Below, piece after piece: positions 1 through 5,770 of a stretch of 6,054 nucleotides of DNA (its first letter is position 1; every line of letters begins with the position of its first letter). The notes beneath the pieces were generated by a model. That model searched no databases. It saw only the letters and a program-made list of their open reading frames with translations, and had not been told where the DNA came from. The stretch is from Desulfuromonadales bacterium. GTDB taxonomy: Bacteria; Desulfobacterota; Desulfuromonadia; Desulfuromonadales; BM103. The stretch covers positions 1 to 6,054 of the forward strand of contig JAOUDB010000172.1 in the NCBI GenBank assembly GCA_029859485.1. The letters are read 5' to 3'. The translations under genes were made by a program, and so were the position numbers.

Positions 1-60
1 GGACGCTTGCGCATCAACGGTTTTCAAGACCGCCGCCTTCGGCCTCTCGGCCACTCCTCC
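1..60 (-). tRNA. tRNA-Ser(UGA), 3' part cut off by window edge
   Basis: Read on the minus strand from position 60, the sequence has the start of a class II tRNA: acceptor strand GGAGGAG, then TG, a D arm with GCCGAGAGGC-type pairing, and an anticodon stem-loop with loop CTTGAAA. The anticodon TGA lies at 26-24 and reads the serine codon UCA. Next comes the long variable arm expected of tRNA-Ser, seen as GATGC-GCAA-GCGTC. The T arm, the 3' acceptor strand and any CCA lie beyond position 1. The gene is 49 bp downstream of serS, the enzyme that charges it, on the same strand. No terminator separates them, so at least partial co-transcription is likely. A weak promoter-like TTGTAT/TAAATA pair lies just upstream but is not convincing. 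Confidence 0.93.
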
Positions 61-109
61 GTTTTTATTTATCTAGACCCGCATTTGTAATACAAACTAC
101 GAATCGTAA

Positions 110-1378
110 TCAACCGATTTTTTCAATACCGCCCATATAAGGACGTAAAACTTCCGGAATCACCACCGAACCGTCTTCCTGCTGGCAGTTTTCCAATACC
201 GCAACCAGGGTACGACCGACAGCCAGACCCGAACCATTCAGGGTGTGAACGAATTCTGGCTTGCTGCCTGCCTCCCTACGGAAGCGAATTCCGGCACGCC
301 GGGCCTGGAAATCGCGGAAGTTCGAACAGGACGAAATCTCACGATAAGCCTGTTGGGCTGGCAACCAGACTTCGATATCGAAGGTACGGGCGGCAGAGAA
401 GCCGATATCGCCTGTGCAGAGATCAACCACGCGGTAGGGCAGCTTGAGTGCCTTCAGGATACCTTCGGCATCGGCCAGCAGCGTTTCCAGCTCAGCTTCG
501 GAATCTTCCGGACGGACAAACTTGACCAGCTCGACCTTGTTGAACTGGTGCTGGCGAATCAGGCCACGGGTATCGCGGCCATGGGCACCGGCTTCTTTGC
601 GGAAGCAGGGCGTATGCGCCGTGTAGCAGATCGGCAGCTGTGCCCCGTCGAGGATCTCGTCGCGAAAGATATTGGTCACTGGCACTTCGGCGGTTGGGAT
701 CAGGAAATAGTCCGGATCATCCATGTGGAAGAGGTCCGCTTCAAATTTCGGCAGCTGCCCGGTTCCGGTCATGGTGTCGCGATTAACCATGAGAGGGGTC
801 TGTACTTCCGTATATTTATCCTCCCTCGTGTGGGTGTCGAGCATGAAGTTGGACAACGCACGTTCAAGGCGGGCACCGGCTCCCTTGGAGAGGGAGAAGC
901 GGGCACCGGCGATCTTGGTGGCGCGTTCGAAATCAATGATGTCGAGATCTTCACCAAGGTCCCAATGGGCCTTCGGCTCAAAGCCTAGCTGGGTCGGCTC
1001 GCCCCAGGTTCTAACTTCCGGGTTGTCTTCTTCAGACTGGCCGATCGGGCAGACTTCGTCGGGCAGGTTTGGCAGGGTCAGCAACAAGCTTTTCAGGCCT
1101 TCCTCAACCTGGCGCAGCTCTTCATCAAGCTCCTTGATACGTGCCGACACATCTTTCATGCGGACGATTTCGCCCTGGACCTGGCTCTTGTCCTTGGTCT
1201 TACCGATCAGGGCTGAAACCTGGTTACGTTCCGCCTTGAGCATTTCCGCCTCGCTGAGCAAAGCGCGCCGCTTATCATCAAGGTTGCGGAAATCTCCGAG
1301 ATCAACGGCACCACCGCGGGTATTCAGGCGGCGTTCGACTTCGTCCAGGTTTTCGCGTAAAAATTTAAGGTCGAGCAT
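110..1378 (-). CDS. serS: Seryl-tRNA synthetase (class II)
   Basis: Cytoplasmic enzyme that activates serine with ATP and charges tRNA-Ser, and also tRNA-Sec where present. The product is 422 residues, the usual bacterial length. The N-terminus [10 protein letters not shown] is typical of SerRS and leads into a charged coiled-coil arm (about residues 30-100) that grips the long variable arm of tRNA-Ser. The class II catalytic core follows: motif 1 around 175-200, the serine-binding TAE at 229-231, motif 2 from [14 protein letters not shown] at 259-272 to QHQF, and motif 3 [17 protein letters not shown] at 381-397. The reading frame extends upstream to 1405, but I start it at ATG 1378. That start gives the family N-terminus and has GGAG at 1390-1387 with an 8-nt spacer, whereas the upstream ATG would translate through this site. 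The gene lies between an HD hydrolase gene and tRNA-Ser(UGA). All expected motifs are intact. Confidence 0.98.
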   Translation of the reverse strand: MLDLKFLRENLDEVERRLNTRGGAVDLGDFRNLDDKRRALLSEAEMLKAERNQVSALIGKTKDKSQVQGEIVRMKDVSARIKELDEELRQVEEGLKSLLLTLPNLPDEVCPIGQSEEDNPEVRTWGEPTQLGFEPKAHWDLGEDLDIIDFERATKIAGARFSLSKGAGARLERALSNFMLDTHTREDKYTEVQTPLMVNRDTMTGTGQLPKFEADLFHMDDPDYFLIPTAEVPVTNIFRDEILDGAQLPICYTAHTPCFRKEAGAHGRDTRGLIRQHQFNKVELVKFVRPEDSEAELETLLADAEGILKALKLPYRVVDLCTGDIGFSAARTFDIEVWLPAQQAYREISSCSNFRDFQARRAGIRFRREAGSKPEFVHTLNGSGLAVGRTLVAVLENCQQEDGSVVIPEVLRPYMGGIEKIG

Positions 1379-1386
1379 GGAAATTG

Positions 1387-1390
1387 CTCC
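1387..1390 (-). promoter_or_regulatory. Ribosome binding site fixing the serS start
   Basis: GGAG on the minus strand, 8 nt before ATG 1378. It lies inside the longer reading frame that begins at 1405, which argues for the shorter protein. Confidence 0.75.
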
Positions 1391-1401
1391 GCAATTCTGG
1401 G

Positions 1402-1429
1402 TCAAGGGTTTCAGGTTAAGGGTTAAGGG
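1402..1429. repeat. Four tandem 7-mers of TTAAGGG type in the serS leader
   Basis: On the plus strand four heptamers lie in register: TCAAGGG (1402-1408), TTTCAGG (1409-1415), TTAAGGG (1416-1422) and TTAAGGG (1423-1429). Two are perfect copies and two are degenerate. A looser inverted counterpart (GAACCTTTTACC, from 1440) follows, so the serS mRNA leader could fold weakly here. Function unknown. Confidence 0.6.
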
Positions 1430-1476
1430 TCTCTTTCCCCGAACCTTTTACCATTCAACTTGCTCCGGTTTTTTAA

Positions 1477-1501
1477 ATAAGTGGGGATTTCTAGCACTTA
1501 T
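1477..1501 (-). other. Weak stem-loop downstream of the HD gene
   Basis: ATAAGTG (1477-1483) and CACTTAT (1495-1501) form a perfect 7-bp stem with an 11-nt loop. The stem is AT-rich and the minus transcript continues TTTAAAAAA rather than a U run. It is at best a poor terminator for the HD gene, and it overlaps the candidate serS promoter. Confidence 0.3.
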
Positions 1502-1516
1502 GGGATTCCGGGTCAA
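1488..1516 (-). promoter_or_regulatory. Candidate sigma-70 promoter for serS
   Basis: On the minus strand, TTGACC (1516-1511, 5 of 6 to consensus) is followed after exactly 17 nt by TAGAAA (1493-1488, 4 of 6). The -35 box overlaps the TGA stop codon of the HD gene. Transcription would start near 1481 and give a leader of about 100 nt that includes the TTAAGGG-type repeats. This would let serS be expressed independently of the upstream genes. Prediction from sequence only. Confidence 0.4.
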
Positions 1517-2100
1517 GGCTTCGCGTCATCGCGCTCACCGCGAACCCACCATTCAGTATCATCATCAAACCACCAACGGGTGGAATCAGTCGCCCAGATC
1601 GTTTCAGCCAGATTTTTGGCAACATCCGTCTGCAAGCGCTTGAGAGTAACCGGATACCACTCATCCGCGTAGCGGTTGCCGAGATCTTTATACTCCTTGA
1701 GCGCCAGAATCATTTCCAGCTGATCGGCGTCGTGGGCAATGCGGGCTTCACGGGTTTCCTTGGCCATGAACTCATGCTGCAGACTGCGGTAATCATCGCC
1801 AAAGGGCAGGGTGCGAGCCAAATCTTCGACCGCTTTGCGCTCATCAACCTTGACGTACTTCTTGTTGACATAGTTGAGATCGCCGGTGCGTGCTTCGGGG
1901 ATGTCATGGAAAAGACAGAGCAGGACAACTCGGCCGGCATCGGCTTTTTCATCGAGTTGCGCCAGGGTGTAGCCGATCAAGCTGGTACGGAAGATATGCT
2001 CTGCCACCGATTCCGCGCCAGAACCAAGGAACTGGAATCCGGTACGTGGCGTACGCTTGAGCATGCCAGCTTCGAAGAGGAAGTTTGCTATATTTTTCAT
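1513..2100 (-). CDS. HD-domain hydrolase, 5'-deoxynucleotidase (YfbR/HDDC2)-like
   Basis: A 195-residue cytosolic protein with the metal-binding signature of HD phosphohydrolases: His35 in AEHIFR, the His65-Asp66 pair in LFHDIPEARTGDL, and Asp126 in HDADQLEM. The N-terminal LKRTPRTGF and the ESVAEH segment match the YfbR/HDDC2 branch (COG1896-type), whose studied members remove phosphate from deoxynucleoside 5'-monophosphates. The exact substrate here is inferred. I start at ATG 2100, giving MKNIANFLFEAGMLKR, because AAAGG sits 6 nt before it. The frame runs on to 2124, but the extra residues would be translated from an inverted-repeat arm. The gene lies between the EamA gene and serS on the same strand. 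Its ribosome-binding site touches the repeat arm, so the hairpin could influence translation. All ligand residues are present. Confidence 0.88.
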   Translation of the reverse strand: MKNIANFLFEAGMLKRTPRTGFQFLGSGAESVAEHIFRTSLIGYTLAQLDEKADAGRVVLLCLFHDIPEARTGDLNYVNKKYVKVDERKAVEDLARTLPFGDDYRSLQHEFMAKETREARIAHDADQLEMILALKEYKDLGNRYADEWYPVTLKRLQTDVAKNLAETIWATDSTRWWFDDDTEWWVRGERDDAKP

Positions 2101-2106
2101 GAAAGA

Positions 2107-2111
2107 CCTTT
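2107..2111 (-). promoter_or_regulatory. Ribosome binding site of the HD gene, abutting the repeat arm
   Basis: AAAGG on the minus strand with a 6-nt spacer to ATG 2100. Its first base is the last base of the inverted-repeat arm (2111-2140), so a folded repeat would end right at the ribosome site. This supports the start at 2100 rather than 2124. Confidence 0.6.
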
Positions 2112-2289
2112 GCCACAGAGACACGGAGACACAGAGGAAACCTTAAATGGAAAAGCTCTTCTATGCAATCTTTCAATACGAAAAGATAGCTTATCAGCTT
2201 ACAACAACGGCGATCTTTATTTGAATTGAAGAAACAAGCTCAGCTTCACGTTCGTTTGCATTTCTCTGTGACTCCGTGTCTCTGTGGCA
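2111..2289. repeat. Intergenic inverted-repeat element (MITE-like), arms of about 30 bp
   Basis: The left arm (2111-2140, TGCCACAGAGACACGGAGAC onward) and the right arm (2261-2289, ending CTCCGTGTCTCTGTGGCA) are reverse complements. They differ by one mismatch and one indel. Each arm is three 8-mers of CACAGAGA type, with the middle copy CACGGAGA in both. The 120-bp core (2141-2260) is AT-rich, has no gene, and contains short palindromes such as AAGCTCAGCTT (2236-2246). The element fills the gap between the EamA stop (6 bp away) and the HD gene's ribosome site. I see no target-site duplication. Similar CACAGAGACAC repeats occur between genes in many environmental bacteria, as far as I recall. 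In the minus-strand RNA the arms would make a long hairpin that could stabilise or separate the two messages. Confidence 0.85.
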
Positions 2290-2295
2290 GATTTT

Positions 2296-3165
2296 TTAAC
2301 CAAGGCGGATCAAAGCAGCGCCAGCGAGAACCAACAGGGTTGCAATTAAACGGATACGACCACAAGTCTCACCAAGGAAGAGCACACCGATCAGGACGCC
2401 GATCAGCAGGCTGACCTGGCGGACAGGTACGGCATAGCTCATCGGTGCCATTTGCAGGCCGTAACGAAAGGAAAGGAAGGAGGCCATAATGACCGGCCCC
2501 GAGAGAATGACCAGAAGACGGCTGTGTCTGAATTCAGCCATGACCCGCCCGCGGTACTTTGGCCGAATGACATTCAAAGTCATGAACAAGAGCATGAAAT
2601 CGACCAGCAAAAAGGTGAAATGGAAGGGTGAGTAGAGCATGACACCGGTCTTGTCGATCACCGAACCGATCGAATAGATAAAACCAGCAGCGAGGGCGGC
2701 CATCACCGCCGGGTCGCGCAGATTGCGAAAGGGTCTGATCACCTCACTCCAGGCCAAGGCCCGCAGTTGAATCGAATAAGCCCCGAACAAGATCAGGCCG
2801 ATACCTGCCGTGCCAAGCCCGGAAACCTTTTCTCCAAGAATGAGCACACCCCAGATCGGCACCCAGAACATTGACGTTTGTGCCAAAGGATAAAGCAGCG
2901 ACAGATCACCGCTACGATAGGCGCGACCGGTGAACAGGTGGTAGAGCATGAAACAAGCGGCACCAACGGCAGCCAGACCGATAACGCGCCATGAGGGCAA
3001 CGGGAAAGGCCCGGCCATCGGCAGCGCCAGAACCATCAAGCTTCCCGAGGTTACGAACATCCACCAGATGAAAACGGTCTTATCCTTGCTGCGTTTGACC
3101 AGCAGGTTCCAGAGCGCGTGCATAAAGGCAGAAAAAAGAATCAATGTAAAGGCGAGAGTCGACAT
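2296..3165 (-). CDS. EamA-family (DMT superfamily) membrane transporter
   Basis: A 289-residue inner-membrane protein made almost entirely of about ten hydrophobic segments, roughly 4-22, 30-50, 60-79, 86-110, 114-133, 152-170, 180-200, 214-236, 243-264 and 269-287. It shows the internal duplication of the EamA fold. Each half carries a GE turn after a long helix: LILGEK near 108-113 and LFLGET near 262-267. The segment LSLLYPLAQTSMFWVPIWG at 88-106 is characteristic. Members export or import metabolites such as amino acids or drugs, and the substrate here cannot be read from sequence. The start ATG 3165 gives MSTLAFTLIL and runs straight into the first helix. No strong ribosome site precedes it, and a TAGAAT box about 10 nt upstream could imply a very short leader. 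The gene is divergent from fumC and is followed within 6 bp by the inverted-repeat element. Confidence 0.9.
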   Translation of the reverse strand: MSTLAFTLILFSAFMHALWNLLVKRSKDKTVFIWWMFVTSGSLMVLALPMAGPFPLPSWRVIGLAAVGAACFMLYHLFTGRAYRSGDLSLLYPLAQTSMFWVPIWGVLILGEKVSGLGTAGIGLILFGAYSIQLRALAWSEVIRPFRNLRDPAVMAALAAGFIYSIGSVIDKTGVMLYSPFHFTFLLVDFMLLFMTLNVIRPKYRGRVMAEFRHSRLLVILSGPVIMASFLSFRYGLQMAPMSYAVPVRQVSLLIGVLIGVLFLGETCGRIRLIATLLVLAGAALIRLG

Positions 3166-3242
3166 GAAGGTTCATTCTAACCAAGAGAAAAATTTAGTGA
3201 TACTAAAAACTCTTTGAAGAGCCTAAACGCTCATCTATCTCA

Positions 3243-3270
3243 TTGACAGAAGTCTCACTGTTGATATGCT
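3243..3270 (+). promoter_or_regulatory. Sigma-70 promoter of fumC, extended -10
   Basis: Perfect -35 TTGACA (3243-3248), a 16-nt spacer, and -10 TATGCT (3265-3270, 4 of 6), preceded by TG at 3262-3263 as in extended -10 promoters. The predicted start is near 3277, which leaves a leader of about 85 nt before fumC. It lies in the divergent region shared with the EamA gene. Confidence 0.6.
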
Positions 3271-3346
3271 GAAGGTCGAAAGAGCTAATGATTTCAAGAA
3301 GATGTCTTTCCTGAAACGATAACAGACAAACCTTCTCTAAAGGCAC

Positions 3347-3354
3347 AAAAGGAG
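3347..3354 (+). promoter_or_regulatory. Strong ribosome binding site of fumC
   Basis: AAAAGGAG with an 8-nt A-rich spacer to ATG 3363. It is one of the best Shine-Dalgarno matches in the window, consistent with high expression of a central metabolic enzyme. Confidence 0.75.
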
Positions 3355-3362
3355 AGTAAAAA

Positions 3363-4769
3363 ATGTCTGCAACCCGCAAAGAAACCGATTCCATGGGCAG
3401 CATGACGGTTCCTGTCGAAGCCCTCTATGGCGCTCAAACGGCTCGCGCCAGAGATAATTTCCCTATTTCCGGGATCGTCTTTCCCCGCACTTTCCTGCGT
3501 GCCCTTGGCATGGTCAAGGAACATGCAGCGAAGGTCAATCGCGAGCTTGGCCTGATCGACGAGCGCGTAGCGCTCGCCATTATGGATGCGGCGGAAGAGG
3601 TTATTATTGGTGACCTGGACGATCATTTCCCTCTCGACGTCTTCCAGACCGGCTCCGGAACCAGTACCAACATGAACGCTAACGAGGTCATCGCCAACCG
3701 CGCCTGTCAGCTGCTTGACGAGCCCCTCGGCAGCAGAACCGTCCACCCCAACGATCATGTCAACTACGGCCAATCAAGCAACGACGTGATCCCCACCGTC
3801 ATGCATCTGGCCGCGGCTGTGGAGATCAAGGAACAATTGCTGCCAAAACTTGACGAGCTTCGCAAAACTTTGGGCGCAAAGGCTCGTGAATTCGACGACA
3901 TCGTGACCATCGCCCGCACCCACCTGCAGGACGCCACACCAATCCGTCTCGGCCAGGTTTTTGGCGGTTATTTCCGCCAGGTGACACTGGTCATCAGCGA
4001 ACTGGAACGCACTATGGACGGTCTCTGCGAGTTGCCTCTCGGCGGTACAGCCGTCGGTACCGGCCTTAACACCCATCCGGAATTTGCCCAGCGCGTGATT
4101 ACCGGGCTGGCAGAGGTCACCGGCCTGCCCCTTCGTGAAGCCAAAGACCACTTTGCTGCCCAGGGCGGCAAAGAACAGGTGGTTGCCGCCAGTGGTGCGC
4201 TGAAAACCACAGCGACGGCCCTTTTCAAAATCGCTAACGATATCCGATTCCTCGCCAGCGGCCCCCGCTGCGGCCTCGGCGAATTACAGTTACCTGCCGT
4301 TCAACCGGGCAGCTCGATCATGCCGGGCAAGGTCAATCCCGTGATGGCTGAAAGCCTGATGCAGGTCTGCGCCCAGGTGGTCGGTAACGACACCACCATC
4401 ACCCTGAGCGGCATGAGCGGCAATTTTGAGCTGAATGTCATGATGCCTGTGATGGCTCACAACCTGCTGCAATCGATCGACCTGCTGGCCAACGCAACCG
4501 ACCAGTTCAACGAACGCTGTCTGCAGGGCCTTGAAGCCGATCGCGAGCGTTGTGAGGGCCTGATTGAAGAGAGCCTGGCCATGTGCACCGCCCTGGCTCC
4601 GGTGATCGGTTACGACCAGGCCGCGGCCATCGCCAAACAGGCCCATGAAACAGGCAGAACGGTGCGTGAAGTTGCGATTGCCGAGGAAGTCTTACCGGAA
4701 GAAGAGTTGAAGGGCTTGCTCGATCCGCGACCGATGACGGAAGCGGGGATTCCTGGAAAAACTAGATGA
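3363..4769 (+). CDS. fumC: Fumarate hydratase, class II
   Basis: Catalyses the reversible hydration of fumarate to L-malate in the TCA cycle. It belongs to the iron-independent, homotetrameric class II of the aspartase/fumarase superfamily. The product is 468 residues, the normal FumC length. Conserved blocks in order are GSGTSTNMNANEV at 97-109, HPNDHVNYGQSSND at 128-141 (His128, Asn130 and Asp131 match the second anion site), RTHLQDATP at 185-193 with catalytic His187, and the signature loop GSSIMPGKVNP at 316-326 with the catalytic Ser at 317/318. The loop has PGKVNP rather than the PAKVNP common in aspartases, which supports fumarase. ATG 3363 is fixed by a strong ribosome site. The gene has its own promoter, is divergent from the EamA gene, and is 91 bp upstream of an RNA methyltransferase with no obvious terminator between them. 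It appears intact. Confidence 0.96.
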   Translation: MSATRKETDSMGSMTVPVEALYGAQTARARDNFPISGIVFPRTFLRALGMVKEHAAKVNRELGLIDERVALAIMDAAEEVIIGDLDDHFPLDVFQTGSGTSTNMNANEVIANRACQLLDEPLGSRTVHPNDHVNYGQSSNDVIPTVMHLAAAVEIKEQLLPKLDELRKTLGAKAREFDDIVTIARTHLQDATPIRLGQVFGGYFRQVTLVISELERTMDGLCELPLGGTAVGTGLNTHPEFAQRVITGLAEVTGLPLREAKDHFAAQGGKEQVVAASGALKTTATALFKIANDIRFLASGPRCGLGELQLPAVQPGSSIMPGKVNPVMAESLMQVCAQVVGNDTTITLSGMSGNFELNVMMPVMAHNLLQSIDLLANATDQFNERCLQGLEADRERCEGLIEESLAMCTALAPVIGYDQAAAIAKQAHETGRTVREVAIAEEVLPEEELKGLLDPRPMTEAGIPGKTR

Positions 4770-4860
4770 TCGAAGCGAGTAACGCGATAACCAACAAAGC
4801 CTCGGTTAGATTTTCCGCGTCACCCGCTACACGCAACGCGCCTCGGAGTTTCACCCTACT

Positions 4861-5394
4861 ATGAGCAAAAAAGAGAATCGCCGCAACATGCTGTTGCGTT
4901 ACAACAAGGAACGCCAGCGCAACGTCCTGGCAAAACCGGGTGAACACGCGTTCGTTCTGGTGCTCGATCAACTCAAACCAAGCTTCAACGTAGGCAAGAC
5001 CTTCCGCAGCGCTGAAGCCTTTGGCGCCGGCGCTGTGCACCTTGTCAATATCGACGCTTTTGATCCGGCTCCCGCCAAGGGCTCTTTCCGCAAGGTTCCG
5101 GCCGTCTTCCATGAGTCTTTTACCGAGTGTTATGCGCAATTAAGAGAACAGGGCTACCGCTTTTTCCTGCTCAGCCCAGATGACGCGACATCTCTCTGTG
5201 CAGCGGAGCTGCCACAAAAGAGTGCCTTTATTCTGGGCCATGAAGAGTTTGGTTTCAGTTTTAACCTGCAGGAGTATCCGGACATGCAGAAGTTGACCAT
5301 TCCCCAGTTTGGCAGCGTCCAGAGTCTTAACGTCAGTATCGCCGCCTCGGTGGTCATGTATGAGTATGTGCGACAGTGGCAGACCAAGCTGTGA
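4861..5394 (+). CDS. SpoU/TrmH-family RNA 2'-O-methyltransferase
   Basis: A 177-residue single-domain SPOUT enzyme, expected to use S-adenosylmethionine to methylate a ribose 2'-OH in tRNA or rRNA. The three family motifs are present. Motif 1 is SFNVGKTFRSAEAFGA at 41-56, with Asn43 and the catalytic-type Arg49. Motif 2 is ILGHEEFGFS at 124-133. Motif 3 is IPQFGSVQSLNVSIAAS at 147-163, which helps form the trefoil knot and the cofactor site. Many relatives have Glu where this one has Gln before SLNVS. There is no N-terminal RNA-binding extension, only a basic tail (residues 1-20), so the size is near TrmL rather than full-length TrmH or RlmB. The target nucleotide cannot be assigned. ATG 4861 is the only plausible early start: an in-frame stop lies at 4807 and no ATG, GTG or TTG falls between. 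GGAG at 4845-4848 gives a rather long 12-nt spacer. It may be co-transcribed with fumC. Confidence 0.92.
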   Translation: MSKKENRRNMLLRYNKERQRNVLAKPGEHAFVLVLDQLKPSFNVGKTFRSAEAFGAGAVHLVNIDAFDPAPAKGSFRKVPAVFHESFTECYAQLREQGYRFFLLSPDDATSLCAAELPQKSAFILGHEEFGFSFNLQEYPDMQKLTIPQFGSVQSLNVSIAASVVMYEYVRQWQTKL

Positions 5395-5414
5395 AAGAGC
5401 GGTGAAACACTTAA

Positions 5415-5439
5415 GCTCTGCTCGCGTTGCGTGCAGAGC
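5415..5439 (+). other. Long GC-rich stem-loop after the methyltransferase gene
   Basis: GCTCTGC (5415-5421) pairs with GCAGAGC (5433-5439). Inside, across a T-T mismatch, CGC (5423-5425) pairs with GCG (5429-5431) around the loop GTT. The stem is strong but is not followed by a U run. It may be a 3'-end protecting structure or part of a factor-dependent terminator for the fumC/methyltransferase transcript. Confidence 0.5.
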
Positions 5440-5443
5440 GACA

Positions 5444-5467
5444 AGCCCCTGATGGGCTCCTGCCCAT
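5444..5467 (+). other. Two mutually exclusive hairpins sharing one arm
   Basis: AGCCC (5444-5448) can pair with GGGCT (5454-5458). Alternatively ATGGGC (5452-5457) pairs perfectly with GCCCAT (5462-5467) around the 4-nt loop TCCT. The two share GGGC and cannot coexist. No T run follows, so this is not a standard terminator. Confidence 0.4.
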
Positions 5468-5540
5468 ACGTTTCAATAAAATTCAAGCTTACAACACAGC
5501 CCTTCGTACAATTCTCTGCACCCTTTAGTTATATTTCGGG

Positions 5541-5578
5541 TTGTCATCTCTTGACAATATAGAGGCCTGAGTTAACGT
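5541..5578 (+). promoter_or_regulatory. Candidate promoter with overlapping operator-like palindrome
   Basis: TTGTCA (5541-5546) and TGACAA (5552-5557) form a perfect 6-bp inverted repeat with a 5-nt centre. The right half overlaps a consensus -35 TTGACA (5551-5556). The best-spaced -10 is TAACGT (5573-5578, 16-nt spacer), only 3 of 6, so the promoter would be weak or need an activator. A repressor or activator bound to the palindrome would directly affect it. Transcription would run into the structured leader and the small gene. Confidence 0.35.
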
Positions 5579-5649
5579 CTCACAAAGTTAGGAAACCTTT
5601 CTCAATTGAACGAGAGAGGGTGGGCCGTTATTCCTGTAAAACAACATAA
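5564..5649 (+). ncRNA. Structured leader RNA, possible riboswitch or attenuator of unknown class
   Basis: The region upstream of the terminator can fold into a compact structure. A hairpin has CCTTTCTC (5596-5603) paired with GAGAGAGG (5612-5619) and loop AATTGAAC. Enclosing it are AGGAA (5590-5594) with TTCCT (5631-5635), or alternatively CTCAC (5579-5583) with GTGGG (5620-5624). Four GGCC copies lie at 5564, 5623, 5654 and 5690. GGCCGTT (5623-5629) can pair with GATGGCC (5651-5657), which would disrupt the terminator stem. That is the layout of a transcription-attenuation switch. I could not match the conserved boxes of GEMM, fluoride, SAM, TPP, preQ1 or cobalamin classes. No ligand is proposed. 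Confidence 0.4.
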
Positions 5650-5700
5650 AGATGGCCAACTATCGAAGCTTAGTGTGCCCGATGGACACGGCCTTTTTTT
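5650..5700 (+). terminator. Intrinsic terminator upstream of the small gene
   Basis: GGCC (5654-5657) pairs with GGCC (5690-5693) and CTATCG (5660-5665) with CGATGG (5680-5685), with a small internal loop between the two helices. Seven T residues (5694-5700) follow directly. A competing short hairpin, GTGT/ACAC with CC/GG inside, uses 5673-5689. It ends about 70 bp before the ATG of the small gene with no clear second promoter between, so expression of that gene probably needs readthrough. Confidence 0.75.
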
Positions 5701-5770
5701 GTGCAACAAACGCAGCGACAGCAAAAACGGGGAAAATCACCTTTTTTGTACAAGATGAGGAAGGGTCGCT

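Larger units (their letters stand above)
5395..5770. other. Gene-free regulatory stretch of 376 bp
   Basis: I see no credible coding sequence on either strand. From left to right it holds two hairpin systems after the methyltransferase (5415-5467), an AT-rich segment without obvious signals (about 5470-5540), a palindrome overlapping a TTGACA box (5541-5557), a folded leader with a terminator (5564-5700), and a purine-rich ribosome-site region (5757-5765) before the small gene. Confidence 0.7.

Noticed and set aside
61..109. Separate promoter for tRNA-Ser
   Set aside because: TTGTAT/TAAATA with 18-nt spacing is weak and would place the start almost at the mature 5' end; not enough to list.
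245..988. Plus-strand open frame of 247 codons
   Set aside because: Antisense to serS; no recognisable domain and no convincing ribosome site.
1379..1512. T-box or similar tRNA-sensing leader upstream of serS
   Set aside because: No T-box consensus, no specifier loop and no terminator/antiterminator pair in the leader.
723..1643. Long plus-strand open frame of 306 codons
   Set aside because: It is antisense to serS and the HD gene, has a Ser/Arg-rich composition typical of a shadow frame, and has no family motif. serS with all class II motifs explains the region.
2111..2289. CRISPR array or complete insertion sequence
   Set aside because: Only two inverted arms with no regularly spaced direct repeats, and no transposase frame in the 120-bp core.
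3294..3773. Minus-strand open frame of 159 codons
   Set aside because: Antisense to the start of fumC, which is strongly supported by catalytic motifs, promoter and ribosome site.
3363..4769. Aspartate ammonia-lyase instead of fumarase
   Set aside because: The signature loop reads GSSIMPGKVNP and the HPNDHVN block matches class II fumarases; aspartases usually have PAKVNP.
5154..5486. Minus-strand open frame of 110 codons
   Set aside because: Antisense to the methyltransferase motif regions, without recognisable domain or ribosome site.
5564..5700. GEMM (cyclic di-nucleotide) riboswitch
   Set aside because: The GGAAACC-hairpin-GGG pattern resembles the first half, but the conserved GCAAAGCC-type joining segment and the receptor in the second half are absent.
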